Assembly: GCA_027600665.1 (NCBI GenBank)
Contig: JADGJL010000093.1
Span: 1-44,758, forward strand
From: Irineochytrium annulatum
Lineage: Eukaryota; Chytridiomycota; Chytridiomycetes; Chytridiales; Chytridiaceae
DNA: 44,758 bases
Reading direction: 5' to 3'
Within the stretch, counting starts at the first letter, position 1. Each line of letters begins with the position of its first letter. The position numbers and the translations under genes were made by a program. A model generated the notes under the pieces. The model saw only the letters and a program-made list of their open reading frames with translations, did not search any database and was not told the DNA's origin. Shown piece by piece: positions 31,944 to 42,998 of the stretch.

Positions 31944-34662
31944 CTACCGAAACGCCCTCCCCAACAAAAACGCACAAACGATCGCCACCCCCGTCCCAAC
32001 CAAAATGGGCGCAACAAGCCCTTCCAAATCTCTTTTCCTCCCACCACTGCCTCCCCCGGCCCCGCGTTCGTTATCACCACCATAATTTACATCCGCCCTC
32101 CAGCTCCCCGCATCGCTCTCACTCGGCGGCCCACCAGCGCCGGTCTGAAAACTGACGACGCTGCTCCCGCCAAGGAACCTGCCAAGCCCGACGGCCACGA
32201 CCTGAGCGTCGAGGCACAGCATGACCCTCCGCCACCCGACGGCCCTCGCCATCGCCACGGCCTCCTCCAAATCCGCGTCCGACGCCAAATGGACGACGTC
32301 CCCCTCGTCGTCGAGGTAGCTCAGCGCGACGGGTTGGGAAGGATTGGACGGCAGCCGCGGATGATCGGATCCGAGCTTCAGGAGCACGGCCCGCGTCAAG
32401 GTGGACAGGATGGGTGGGCAGACGATGCGGTGGATCTTGCCCGTGTCGAGGTCCTTGAGCTTGAATGTGAAGCTCCCGTCCGCGGGCGCGGCGCCGGCGC
32501 CGCCGCGTTGTGGCGAGCCGCCGGCGGCCGCACCGCCGCGGGAGAGGAGGATCGGCGGGCGGGAGGGCGATGGTTGGGTCGGTGAAACTTGGTCCGACGG
32601 GCCTGCGACACGGGATGCCGAGTCGTCAGGTAGAACGGTGGAGTCGTCGGGCACGGATTCGTTCGATGGGGACGGGGAAGTGATATTCCGGAGGCCGCCG
32701 CCAAAATCGGAGACCGCGCGGCCGACGCCGCGACCGCCAAAGTTAGAAGACTTGCGACGGTGTGGGCCGCCGTGCGCCGAGCGGCCGGATTGGGACCCGC
32801 CCGCACGGCTAGACGAGCCCACGCCTCTGTCCCCACCGCCGACCTCGTCATCCGAGTCGTTCGGGTTCGAGTTAAGCTGCGAGCTCGCGTCCCAAAACCT
32901 GTCCCAAACCGCTCCCGGGTTCCCTCCACCGAGTCCAGCACCTCCTTCCGCGGCCGCCACGTTCCCCAACTGCTCAAGGGTCGTGTACGTGAGCTTGAGC
33001 ACGTCTACAAGTCCCTCCACAACGCCCGTGTTGTCGACGACCGGCAGGTGCAGGTACCGCCCTGCATGCATCTTCCTCAGCGCGTCGATCACCGGCGTCT
33101 CGGGCGTGACGCAGTCCGGGTGCGGCGTCATTACGCGGTGCACGAGAGTCGTGGTCGGATCCAGCCCCGCGGCGAGAACGCGCAGCACCAGGTCCTTCGA
33201 CGTGAAGATCCCCGACAGATCCCCGAGCCCGTCCCCAGTGGCCCCGGCCTCCGAGTCAAAGACGAGCGCCGCCGTCTCCCTTCCCGCACGCATCCGCCTC
33301 GCGGCCTCGAACACCGTATCGTTGAGCCCTACGACGGGCGGCGTACCTGACTGAGCCTGAAGGAGACTAGAGAGATCGGGAAAGCCGAGGTTTTCCTTCA
33401 AGAGGGCGGCGTATTTCCCCTGGCTGCCAACGCTTTGGGCAGACTGGGCGTTCGAGACGGTCTCGAGGCGGTGGTGGGTTTGTTCGTAGACGCGGTCAAG
33501 CTTTTCGAGGGCGTCGTAGAGGCATTTGGTGATGTCGAGGACGGCCACAACGCCGCCGTCGTTTCCTGGGTCGTCCGGGTCGTCATTGTCCTCGATGACG
33601 GGTAGGTGTCGGAAATGACCCGCCACCATCTTGTTTAATTTGAAGCATTAGCGTTGATTAAAAGAAAGTGCGAAACAATACAAAAATTTACGTTACCTTA
33701 TTTAGAGCGTCACTTGCGCTCCCAGTTGTCACCACACTGACCGGGTTATGCGTCATAACGGTCGACACGAGGGTCGTCTTCGGATCCAAGCCCTCTGCTA
33801 CCACCCTGAACGCCATATCCTTGTCCGTCAGTATGCCCGAAAGATGACCCTCCTTATCCACAATAAGGACCGCGTCGACCCTCTTTGCCGCCATATGCGC
33901 AGCGGCCTCCACTACTCTTGCATCCTCATGCAGCGCCACGGCGGGAGTTGGATGCATGGCGGCAACAGTGCCCCTCTTCGGCTTATGGTGCTGTCGCTTA
34001 TGAGCAGCTGGGCTCATCCTCCCAGCCATCGGCCCTCCGCCTCCTTCTCCAGCGCCGGTGCTCTCCCAGGACGCAGACATCACGCTCCTGCTTCCTCCAT
34101 GCGGCATGTGTCCGCCACCGCCTCCATATGCAGACCCAACTTGACTCCCTCCATACGCATGCGGCGGTCCGACCTGGCTTCCTCCGCCATAACCGCGCTC
34201 CGATCCGACCTGCGAACCCCTAGTCGACGATCGCCTCTTCTTTGCGAGCTCCATCTCCACATTCCTCCTGATCTCGCTGGCGCTCGCACTCTGCGCCGAG
34301 GAGACCTGGGACCTCCCGTCCGTACCCCCGAACCCAACCTGCTGAGGCTGATAATACGACGTCGGGCTCGCCATGCCACCTCCGATCGGTGAGAGCGGCT
34401 GGGACTGCTGCTTCGACGAGGAGACCCGCCGGTTCGATGAGCCCGCGGGGGGGAGCTGGTGCGATGCGGCCGACACGGAGGAGGAGGAGGAGCCTATCGA
34501 GTCGTCGGAGAGTTGCCTGCGGACGGTTCGCAAGGGCATCGGGGACGGCGGGGAGCTGGCGCCGCCGTCCCTCGCACGGTATGCTTGCGAGGACGTCGTC
34601 GAGTCCGCGCGGCGATGGGACGGCTGGGATGACGTCGCGTAGGTCGGGTTCGGAGGATCCAT
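31944..34662 (-). CDS. Mug70-like protein: four CBS motifs, PB1 domain, C-terminal membrane anchor
   Basis: Fungal CBS/PB1 protein of the Schizosaccharomyces Mug70 type; CBS pairs commonly sense adenosine ligands, and PB1 mediates protein pairing. Two exons (33697-34662 and 31944-33629; intron 33630-33696, 67 nt, phase 0) give 883 residues. Residues 1-230 are Ser/Gly-rich and disordered. CBS pair 1 runs from about 235 (GTVAAMHPTPAVALHEDA, GILTDKDMAFRVVAEGLD, VMTHNPVSVV) across the intron to FRHLPVIED. CBS pair 2 is in exon 2 (GIFTSKDLVLRVLAAGLDP, VMTPHPDCVTPETP, YLHLPVVDN). Then comes a long disordered stretch, a PB1 domain (FTFKLKDLDTGKIHRIVC to LSYLDDEGDVVHLASDADL) and a single C-terminal membrane helix (GLVAPILVGTGVAIVCAFLL). 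Start taken at MDPPNPTY; an upstream in-frame ATG at 34944 would add a Pro/Arg-rich leader. Confidence 0.88.
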
Positions 34663-35063
34663 TAGGACGGACTTCGCGATCGCTGCTGGGGACCGTTGCC
34701 GATGGGAATCGAGCTGTCGGCGGTGATGAGGGCCTGAAATTGTTGCTACACGGCCAGCAGCCCCACCAAGCTGACGCCCCGATGCGCGTTTAGGATGCGG
34801 CAGGGGCCGACTGCAGAGTTGCGGACGTCGCAATGGTCCACTATGAAGATGTCGGCGACGCGTCGGTGGCGTCGGTGGCGTCGGGTACGTGGGCTTACCG
34901 TCACACCTCACCTGACCTCGGCAAGCCGGTAATATTCCATACATCAGCCAATAACGAACGTTAAATTAGTGTCGCCTGCTGCCCTGCGGACTACTTCAGT
35001 ATTTATTCTCTTCTCTCACAACTGCACTGTTTCCCACACGTCCGCCGCCACCGGTAAAAAGGC
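34663..35063. other. Intergenic between AK8 and the Mug70-like gene
   Basis: Promoter and leader of the Mug70-like gene. GTCGGTGGC occurs in near tandem at about 34862-34883. The minus-strand frame stays open from 34944, so an N-terminal extension of the Mug70-like protein cannot be ruled out. Nothing else recognised. Confidence 0.4.
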
Positions 35064-37029
35064 TCAAAGTGACAGCGGCGTGTAAACCGGGACCGGGTGC
35101 AGCAGCGCGTCCTCAATAAGCTCAAATACCCGCCCCACACGCGGGTTGTTCCCGAACCCATCCCCCTCCCCGATCCCATCGGCTTCGATCTCCTGCATGA
35201 TTCCCTCCGTCTCCTTAGGAGGTAAGTTAAGGGTCAGGCTGGCGGTGGAGGTCCGCCCCTTCCTCTTGTAGCCGTAGAACCGCTCAAGATCCTCGTGGAG
35301 GCACGTGTATTGCATCAGACGCGCAGCGACTGCAGCGTCGCCGTCCTCAGGACGACGAGACCACTTTTTCGGGTCGTTGCGCGTGAGGCCCTCGGGGAGG
35401 TTTTCGAGGTTGAGGACACGGCCCGTGGTCGGGTCGTAGCGGCGGCGGGAGAGACGCATCCGACAGATGTCCTCAGGTGCGCGAAGCCATATCAAACTAA
35501 TTCAAGTAAGCAAATGTATCATGCGTTGAATTTGTTTTTTAACGTCTGGAGTCAGAAAAAATATTTACCGGTTAGGAATAATATCATTTGCCTTCAGCTC
35601 TTCCGCCTGTGGAATAGTAAACGGGAAGCCGTCGAGAATCCAGCCCTTGTTTACACAATCACTCCGCTTCAATCGATGAATAATGAGCTCGGTCATCAAG
35701 TTGTGTGGAACCGCGTCCGGTTTATCAATGTACGGCTTAAGCTGGGGTGCCCATAAAGAGTCGGCCGACATCTCCTCAAGGACCACCTTTCTTGGAGAAA
35801 CTACATAAATTTTTAGCCTTGACTATGCTTGATTTAATGCTTGGTAACACCGACCATGCACGAAGCCATACTTCTTCTCCACCAACGCCGCAAGGGTCGA
35901 TTTCCCGCTCCCCGGCAATCCCGCAATCAAGATTCTGAACTGCCTCGGCGCATGCGTCCTCTTCCTCGTCCCGATATAAACCATAACCTCCCTCAGCACC
36001 TGCTCCTCATGTCCAACAATCCCTTCATCATATGCGAACCTCCTAAGGGTCTTGGTGAAGCTCTTTGTCACGCCGTGGAGGTTCCTCCGGTACTGGATCA
36101 GCCTCGTACGGATGGCCGGCAGGGTGTGCGAGGTTTTCTGAATCAGGCGGGACTCGACGGCCGCCGAGCGCGGCGGGGGGTTGAAGACGAGGTGATACAT
36201 GGTTTTGGTGACGGGGTCGAGGCGGAGGCCGATCGTGCGGCGGATAATTACGTCGTCCGGCACCTCCAGCAGCACTAGCCATTGCAGAACCCAAACACCC
36301 CGGATCAGCGGACGCTCGCAAGTGAAGTAGCCTTTATTAGAACTTACCGAAGTGAGAAGGAAAGAGACCCTTCATCTGCATGGCGATGGCTTGCTCCCTC
36401 GTTCTCGGAAAGCCCTCTAGCACATAACCCTTGCTCACAACATCAGGCTCCTGCAGCCTCTGCATCACAAGACTGAGCATGATCTGATCCGGTACAAGTG
36501 AACCTCGCTCCATGAACGGTTTCGCCTGGACGCCCATGGATGTCTGGCGCTCGATCGCGGCCTGCAGAAGGTCGCCCGTGGAGATGTAGATGGCATCATG
36601 GGCTACGGCCACCTTTTCACACTATTGACAAAGGGGCAACAAAAGTCAGCATGAATGTTCTGTTTGCGGATTGACATACGATCTCGGCGGTTCCGGATGA
36701 TGGCGGGCCGCAGATGACGATCGCCGGAACTGTCGGAGAATAGCAACATAAATTGGAACCCTCGCAGTTAAAGCTCGATGGCACTCACCGACGGGCTGTT
36801 GGAGGTGGTCGATCATCCACTGGAGGGGGTCCGTTGGCCGCTCGATCAACAGGCGCGCCAGGATGCGCTCGAACATGTCGAACAGCTCGTGCTGATCGGC
36901 GTAGCTGCCGAAGGACGCTACCCGATCGCCGTCAAGGATGTAGTCCGCCATCCTGCAGGTAACAGCGCAGTGACGGCGGCGATTAGCGGCCTCAGCTTTC
37001 AAGGCGTCAAAGTTCGGCGGAGTCGCCAA
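35064..37029 (-). CDS. AK8: Adenylate kinase 8 (two adenylate kinase domains)
   Basis: Axoneme-associated nucleotide kinase with two AK domains. Six exons (36789-37029, 36680-36729, 36348-36621, 35855-36274, 35569-35800, 35064-35496; introns 54-73 nt) give 549 residues. The N-terminus matches AK8 (HELFDMFERILARLLIERPT, then DPLQWMIDHLQ), a docking-type helix pair. Domain 1: VPAIVICGPPSSGTAEICEK, GYVLEGFPRTREQA, IGLRLDPVTKTMYHLVFNPP. Domain 2: ILIAGLPGSGKSTLAALVEK, KGWILDGFPFTIPQAEEL, RMRLSRRRYDPTTGRVLNLE. The domain 1 P-loop reads GPPSSGTA, so the lysine that holds the phosphates is Thr; domain 2 is intact. MADYILDG, about 26 residues in, is an alternative start. AK8 follows the flagellum across eukaryotes, which is the best evidence that this fungus makes zoospores. 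Confidence 0.92.
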
Positions 37030-37238
37030 TGTTAATTTTTGACTTCGTTCTTCGAGTGCTTCCGAGTTTACCTCGTTTATAGAGAAAATAGAAGAGAAAA
37101 AAAAAGAAAAAGAAAAAACAATGAGTCTGAGTATTATATATTCACATTAGAGCTCGCTGGAGCTAGTCAAACGTAAACATAACCGTGAAAGGCTAAACCA
37201 AAGAAAGGAGACAAGACGATCACATCGAGCCATCATTC

Positions 37239-39627
37239 TCAATCATCCCCGTAATCTTCGTCTTCCACAATCTCCTCCGTCTCCTCGATGACCTCATCAA
37301 TGTACTCCTCTACCTCCTTCCCAATAACGCTCTTTTTATCCTCTTCAAGATCGAACCCGACAATCTCGACCCTGAGCGGCGCCTCCTTCGCCCAGTCGTC
37401 CGCGCACCTCTTCCTGTAGCCAACCCATTCCTGCCACATCTTGAGCCGCTGATCGTACAGATCCTTCCGGCCCTCTCCGGCCGCCTTCTCGTCCTCCTTG
37501 TCGAAGACCTTCGAATACGTTTTCAGGTCCTTAAGGATTTGCTTCTGCTCCGCCTCCGACAGCGGCGACGGCGGCCTAGGCCTCCACAAAATCTGCTTCA
37601 GCATTGGCACGGGCTGCCTCGTCAACTGCGTGCCGTCCATGGCCCACAACATGAAGCCCGGGTCCGTCTGCACCTTCCACCACGACACGGAGCTGAGCAC
37701 GTACCGACCCGTTGGATCCCATTCCACATCCGTGCACATGTAGTGCTCACCCTGTCCCATCGTGTAGCCTTCGTGAACGTCCCAGAACTCGAGGTCACCT
37801 TGGAAGGCGCGGATACCAGCGAGGATCGCAACGCGGCCGCGCGGGGACCACACGACGCTGTTGCAGCCCTTGCGGTCGACCGTGCGAATCAACTTTACGC
37901 CGACAGGGGGAGCGACGTTCAGCATGGTCGAAGAGGTGGCGGCCTTCTTTGCGACGGGGACGGGGGCGAGATTCATCGACTGCATCTGGTAGAAATGGAC
38001 GTAGATCTTCGCGCCACCGTCGGTGGAGATGACAGCGAAGTAGTCGCCTAGGGGCTCCCAGAACACATTTGTCACGGACTCGCCGACAGGAAGCTCGGCC
38101 ACGTCCACGGGGATGCCCTTCTCCTTCATGCGAAGGATTTCGAAGTTGGTAACGAACGACTTCTTCGTCTTTGCCCTTTCGACGCGCACGAGTAGATATT
38201 GACCGGCGGACTGCCAGTGAAGACTTGCCTTTAAGCGGAGAACATGTAAGATAGTTGAAGAACGCAAGGTATGGTAAACAGCGTACGTACCGATATTACG
38301 CTGACCATATTCTTCGTCCTCACAATCTCGCGCGACGGAATGCTCATCACTGTCACCCTCGCTGGAATGTTTCCCTCCTCAACCTCCGGAGTCCAGTAAC
38401 TGATGTAATTGTCCGACGGCGACCAGTCGAACGACCGCACGTTGTCGACCTTTATAGACTTCTTGTCGATCAAACCCATGCCTGGCGTCTCGTACACTTG
38501 GATCATGTTTGTAGCCATGCGCGCGAAATACTTCGAGTCGTGCGACCATTTAAAGATAGGCCAGTCGATCTTAATGCTGGTGCCGGGGACCGATTTCGCC
38601 TCAGCCGTCCTCATCGTATTCGGGTCGACAGGGAAAGAACGGAGCTGACGGCCGGATTGGATGTCCCAGAAAATCGCATGCTAGTGGCATATGTATGAGT
38701 GTCCAGCTCCCACACAAAGCCAAATATAGCTGTATAGGCTTACATGGGTGTCTCCGTTCGCGACAACAAAGCCTTCGTTGCTCCAAGAAACCAGCATCTT
38801 CTCATCCGGACTGTAATCAATGAGCTTCACGTTGGGATGCGCGAAGCGGACGATCTTTTCGAAGCCGGGACCACCCCACAACACCACACCTTGCTTGTGG
38901 AAAGTCGTCAGGTATGTGCCTTTTGGCGACCAGGTAACATACATGTCAGACCAGTTCTGGAGCAATCGTTAGAGACGTGCGCAACACAAGATACTTAAAA
39001 GCAACAAAAAAAGGCACTCACGGGACGCTGGTAGACAAGATCCGGCTTCTCCGACTTGTTGTTCCAGTACACCGACACGTCGTCGCCCTTCATGATAACC
39101 AACTGGTCCCTGGCGCGCTCATCCAGCAGCCACGAGCGCGCATGCGGCTTCTCCTTGAACGGTTCGATCACGGGCGGCTCATACACATCCGGCACATTGG
39201 CATACGCCTCAATGTCGTCGAACTTGTTAACCTTTAGGTTATGGGCAGCGTCGAGCCTGTGTCCATCCCCAACTTTCACGGCCATGTTCGCCTGCTCGGC
39301 AGTCTCGAACTCCATGAAGATGTAGCCCTTCGACTTGCCATCGTCGCCCATGGGCATATTGGTCTCCTTGATGGGGCCAATGTTCTTGAATATCTTCTTG
39401 ATGACCGCGATCAGCTTCTCCTTCTTGGAGGTGTCGACGATCGGCGCGTTGTCGACGACGATGACGGAGTCGAAGCCGGTCGGCTCCGGCACGCGAAAGC
39501 GGTCATAGATGTCGCTGAAGTCGATCTCATCCTCGTCGTCGGGGAGTTCGGGTCGGGTCATGTTTGTGAAAAAAAAAGGGTTGCTTCCGCGGCTGCCAAA
39601 CCCCATATTTACTGTGGGCCTTGACAT
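37239..39627 (-). CDS. PRT1: Eukaryotic translation initiation factor 3 subunit b
   Basis: Scaffold subunit of eIF3, which binds the 40S subunit and recruits other initiation factors. Four exons (39022-39627, 38744-38956, 38291-38680, 37239-38228; introns 65, 63 and 62 nt) give 732 residues. An inner start at 39561 (MTRPELPDDEDEIDFSDIYD) fits homologue N-termini better and would give 710. An RRM comes first (SVIVVDNAPIVDTSKKEKL, KGYIFMEFETAEQANMAV), then the WD40-like propeller with the eIF2A-type half: YVTWSPKGTYLTTFHKQGV, WPIFKWSHDSKYFARM, SFDWSPSDNYISYWTPE, VWSPRGRVAILAGI, and TDVEWDPTGRYVLSSVSWWK. The C-terminal helical part (MWQEWVGYRKRC) and acidic tail (EETEEIVEDEDYGDD) are typical. 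It lies only about 140 nt downstream of the SLC25 gene on the same strand. Confidence 0.95.
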
Positions 39628-39767
39628 GTTATCTTTACTGTTTCTTGGTGACGAAGGGATTATACGATTAAAAAAGGGTGTATGCTTAAGTATCTAAGAA
39701 TCAGCGAAAAGTGGGAGAGCTGATCGGTTGAAAGGAATGGAGGTCGGCGACTCCGGAAGGCGGGAGA

Positions 39768-41113
39768 TCATGACATTGCCCGTATGGAAAGCTCATAAAT
39801 AGTGAAAGTTGCCGCTGACATAGAACCCGTTAGACGGTTTTGTAGATCAGAACAGAATTGATAATAACGCTCACCTGCAGCTGGTATTGTCCGTGTAATC
39901 GTCGTTAAGAAACCCCTGAACCACCCTTTAAGCCCCGACTCCATTAAAATCTCTTTTAGCGTCGGAATAACCTGCGTCGTCCTCGTCCCAGGAGCCGCCT
40001 GTTGGATCCTCGACTTCGCTACGTCGAGCGGATAGCAGCACGTCCAGTACATGATACCACCAAAGGCGCCGGCAATCATTAACCGTGATACCGGGACGGG
40101 CGTGTTCGGGTCTGGAGACGCAGGTGTCAAGACACGCTTCGCATACTCAAAGCCGCCGTAGAATCCAGCGTAGGCCTAGCGTTCGAGGAACACCCCAAAA
40201 TGCCCCAATCGTCAGTTTTTATCAACGAACATGACTTCCTCCGGCACACTCACAGGTATTTCCCGCACCACCGTCGACCAAGTCCCGTGGAACAAACCTC
40301 TGACCACGCCGTGCTCCCGTATGAGCCCCCTCCCGACATCCAATGGACCCTTGTACACGTGTTGACGCCCCATCTCCAGCGGGTCAAGCGAGTATTGCGC
40401 TTGGAGGCGGATCTTCACCAGCTCGATAGGTGCGGCGACAAAGGAGTTCACGACGCCAGCTAACGCGCCCGCCGCCGCAAGTTGCCGGATCGCGAGCGGC
40501 CGATCCGCCTGCTTTGGATCCCGAAGTACCTCTTTGAACCACCCGTACGCAGAGAAAAGGATCGCGTTGATGAAGCCCATTCCTGTCCATAAATCATTAG
40601 CCCTCCTTCGATCGCACGCGATTCGGTTACCAATGAGAGGAGATGCCATCCCCTTGTACAATCCAAGAACCCCCTCATTCCTGACTGTCTGCATCACACA
40701 ATCAAAAGGTCCTGCCAGAGAACGTTAGCACACGGAAGGTCCCAACGGCTCTCAGTCGTAGAGCCTCGATCACGATGGATCACGCACCTTTGAACCGGGA
40801 GCTGCCGTCTAGCTGGAGTCGGACCTTCACAGTGTCGAGCGGGTGCCCTACCGCAACCTATTCCCAATCCGAGTTAACATCTGAGAGCGCTTGATCGACC
40901 TTGGCCGGCCGTACGAGCCGCTCTCACCTGAGCCATGCCCCCGAGGGACCCTGCAACGAAGTCCTGCAAACGGCAAACGTCAGCACCTTGCCTCCCACGC
41001 GAGCCTTGCGACCTCGCCGGCGAGTCCGCAGCGCTTCTGTCCATCAGGCGGCTCACCTTCCATCCGGGCACGGGCACGGCCACGATCTTGGCCGTCGCTC
41101 GCGCTTCAGGCAT
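39768..41113 (-). CDS. Mitochondrial carrier (SLC25), carnitine/ornithine/amino-acid type
   Basis: Inner-membrane solute exchanger. Seven exons (41057-41113, 40928-40963, 40788-40857, 40631-40711, 40254-40582, 39875-40175, 39768-39814) give 306 residues, the usual size. All three carrier signatures are present: GHPLDTVKVRLQ, APIELVKIRLQAQ and CYPLDVAKSRIQQ, each followed by a matrix helix pattern (GVLGLYKGMASPLIG, GVVRGLFHGTWSTVVREIPA, LKGWFRGFLTTITRTIPAAA). The REIPAYAGFYGGFE stretch and MASPLIGMGFINAILF recall the Crc1/Ort1/SLC25A15-A20-A29 branch, but the substrate cannot be fixed by eye. The last intron (39815-39874, 60 nt) keeps frame without a stop, so retention is possible; the spliced form gives the proper AAATFTIYEL end. 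The start (MPEARATAKIVAVP) is 65 nt from that of URK1 on the other strand. Confidence 0.9.
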
Positions 41114-41178
41114 CGGCAGGTGCTCAGTGAGCACTTTGTTCGAAAATCACGTCTCTGTGAGTTCCGACGTGCCAGTGG
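41114..41178. promoter_or_regulatory. 65-nt bidirectional promoter between the SLC25 gene and URK1
   Basis: Two symmetrical elements are visible. GTGCTCA-G-TGAGCAC at 41120-41134 is a perfect 7-bp palindrome with a one-base centre. CACGTC (about 41147) and GACGTG (about 41166) form an inverted pair, each half a CACGTG/ACGT-type site used by bZIP or bHLH regulators. There is no TATA box. Leaders must be very short or overlap the opposite gene. Confidence 0.5.
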
Positions 41179-42475
41179 ATGACTCCGTTATCGCCGTCGT
41201 CCCCAAGCTCGACGCGAATCACGACGTTCTTCAACAAGGTTTTCAAGTCCAAGGGAAGCCCGCGCTCGAGTTCCTCCGACAGACAGCCGAGCTTCGAAGG
41301 ATCGCCGAGGGGTTCGATTTCATGTGAGTCGTGATTAGCTTCCGGCTTCTCGCCCCCCGCGATTTCTCACTCGCCACCCTCCCTACTCCCGCGCGCGGAA
41401 AACCAACAGTTGACTTCAAGAAGCAGGACATCGAGATCAAGAAGCAGGACAGCCAACGCGGAAACGGGATGGATCAGCTCTCGTCCCAGTTCGGGTCGCG
41501 GGTGCGACTGAATGACGAGGATGAGCCCTACAGTGCGCCGTTCGTCATCGGCGTCGCCGGCGGCGGGGCCAGCGGGAAGACCACGGTGTGCCAGATGATT
41601 GTAGGCAAGCTCGCGGAGGCCAAGCGAGGTATTTTAGTCGCTGCTTAGGTGTGCCTCCCGTCTGATATTTTCCAATGTAAGTGTTCATCGTCAAGATGGA
41701 GGATTTCTATAAGCCGCTGTCTCCGGAGAATCTTGAGCTTGCGCGTAAGGGTGCATACAACTTCGATCACCCGAATTCGGTCGATTTTGATCTCTTGGAG
41801 ACCGCCATCACCACGATTGTCGCGGGTCGCTCTTTTGAGCTGCCGGCTTGGGACTTTGCGACGCACACGAGGAAGCAATCTGGCCTCTTCATCCACCGGC
41901 CCGACATCGTATTCTTTGAAGGGACACTGATTTTGTAGGTGAAGCGTGATTTACTTTTGTCGGGCCAACCGTCTTACTGTTTCAATGGAATGAACACTCT
42001 GTTGTTGCAGGTACAAGAAGAAGATCCGAGAGATGTTCAATCTCAGGGCCTTTGTCGATGTTGACAGCGACCTGAGGTTGTCGAAGCAGGTCGTCCGCGA
42101 CACGGAGGAACGTTACCGGAAAAAGATTGAGGACGTTCTCAATGAGTATCTGAATCATGTAAAGCCTTCGTTCGAGGAGTTCATTCTTCCGGTAGGTTCA
42201 CAATTACTGTGTGAAAAACCTTCGTTTGCTATCATGACCTCGTACTTACACCGCCGTCTACGAAGACGAAGAAGTTCGGCGACGTTATCATCCCCCGTGG
42301 CCAAGACAACACGGTTGCGATTGAGCTCTTGGCAAAGCACATCACCGACATCATCAAGGAACGGTCCGACGAACGGTCGTCCCACCCGAAGCCGTTGGGG
42401 TCAGTCGTCGGGAACACCTCGAGTTTGGAGATGCTGGACCGTCGCTCGTTGAAGAGCGTGGAGATTTTGTCCTAA
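41179..42475 (+). CDS. URK1: Uridine kinase
   Basis: Phosphorylates uridine and cytidine to UMP/CMP in pyrimidine salvage, in the cytosol. Five exons (41179-41323, 41410-41628, 41682-41934, 42011-42191, 42266-42475; introns 86, 53, 76 and 74 nt) give 335 residues. A Ser/Pro-rich N-terminal extension of about 75 residues (MTPLSPSSPSSTRITTFFNK) precedes the kinase. P-loop: VIGVAGGGASGKTT. Nucleoside-binding strand: VKMEDFYKPLSPENLE and YNFDHPNSVDFDLL. Further: PAWDFATHTRKQSG, IVFFEGTLILYKKKIREMF, FVDVDSDLRLSKQVVRDTEE (lid) and KPSFEEFILPTKKFGDVII, PRGQDNTVAIELL. No uracil phosphoribosyltransferase domain is fused at the C-terminus. Start 41179 was chosen because only its frame joins the kinase exon across the first intron; a longer overlapping frame from 40935 does not. 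Confidence 0.93.
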
Positions 42476-42998
42476 TGTGAACGAGCCCCAAGCTATTTAG
42501 CTAGGCACCGACCATTGGTTCGTTGTGAAATGCCTTGACTTTTTCCCTTATTCTCGACATGTTATATCCGATTTGGGACGGGAGTCTAACTTTAATAGAC
42601 TGTTGATTTTTGACTGTTTCTCGTGCGTTGCCATGAAATCTTGCACAATCCTTATTACCCCCAACATTTCTCGTGCGTTGCCATGAAATCTTGCACAATT
42701 CTTACTACGCCCAACCCCGTTCCGCCCATTTTGCTGGAAGTGGTGGCCGGGGACTATATCCCGCTGGACAGCAGCGTGTTGCCCACCGAGAACGTCCTCC
42801 GAGCTCTAGTTAGGTTTTGCATGCCGATGCAGAGCCGCCATGCAGCGGCGAGACTTGAACTTTATGGTCACTTTTATCAATGCTTGCGGGCGTCATCCTG
42901 CCTTTCGAAGGTGTAGGCAAGTTCGGTCCCTTTAGAATAATACATCACGACTACCAGAAGTGCCACCTACATCAGTTCCGTCCATCCTGGTCCGAGAA
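42476..42998. other. Intergenic with a 50-bp tandem duplication
   Basis: Spacer between the end of URK1 and the start of the right-edge gene, both plus strand. Apart from the duplication at 42617-42716 no gene or RNA gene is seen. The last 100 nt are the probable promoter and leader of the next gene. Confidence 0.5.
42617..42716 (+). repeat. Two-copy tandem repeat, 50-bp period
   Basis: TTTCTCGTGCGTTGCCATGA begins at 42617 and again at 42667, and the match continues through AATCTTGCACAAT and on to CCCCCAAC/CGCCCAAC, with only a few substitutions in the second half. It lies about 140 nt past the URK1 stop and about 280 nt before the next start, so it may duplicate a 3'-UTR element of URK1 or a promoter element of the next gene. 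Confidence 0.85.

Noticed and set aside
40935..41327. 130-codon plus-strand frame as the 5' part of URK1.
   Set aside because: It runs antisense through two carrier exons and its frame does not join the kinase exon (it hits TGA right after the acceptor). The frame from 41179 does join.
42617..42716. CRISPR-like repeat.
   Set aside because: Only two directly adjacent copies without spacers, in a eukaryotic genome; it is a simple tandem duplication.
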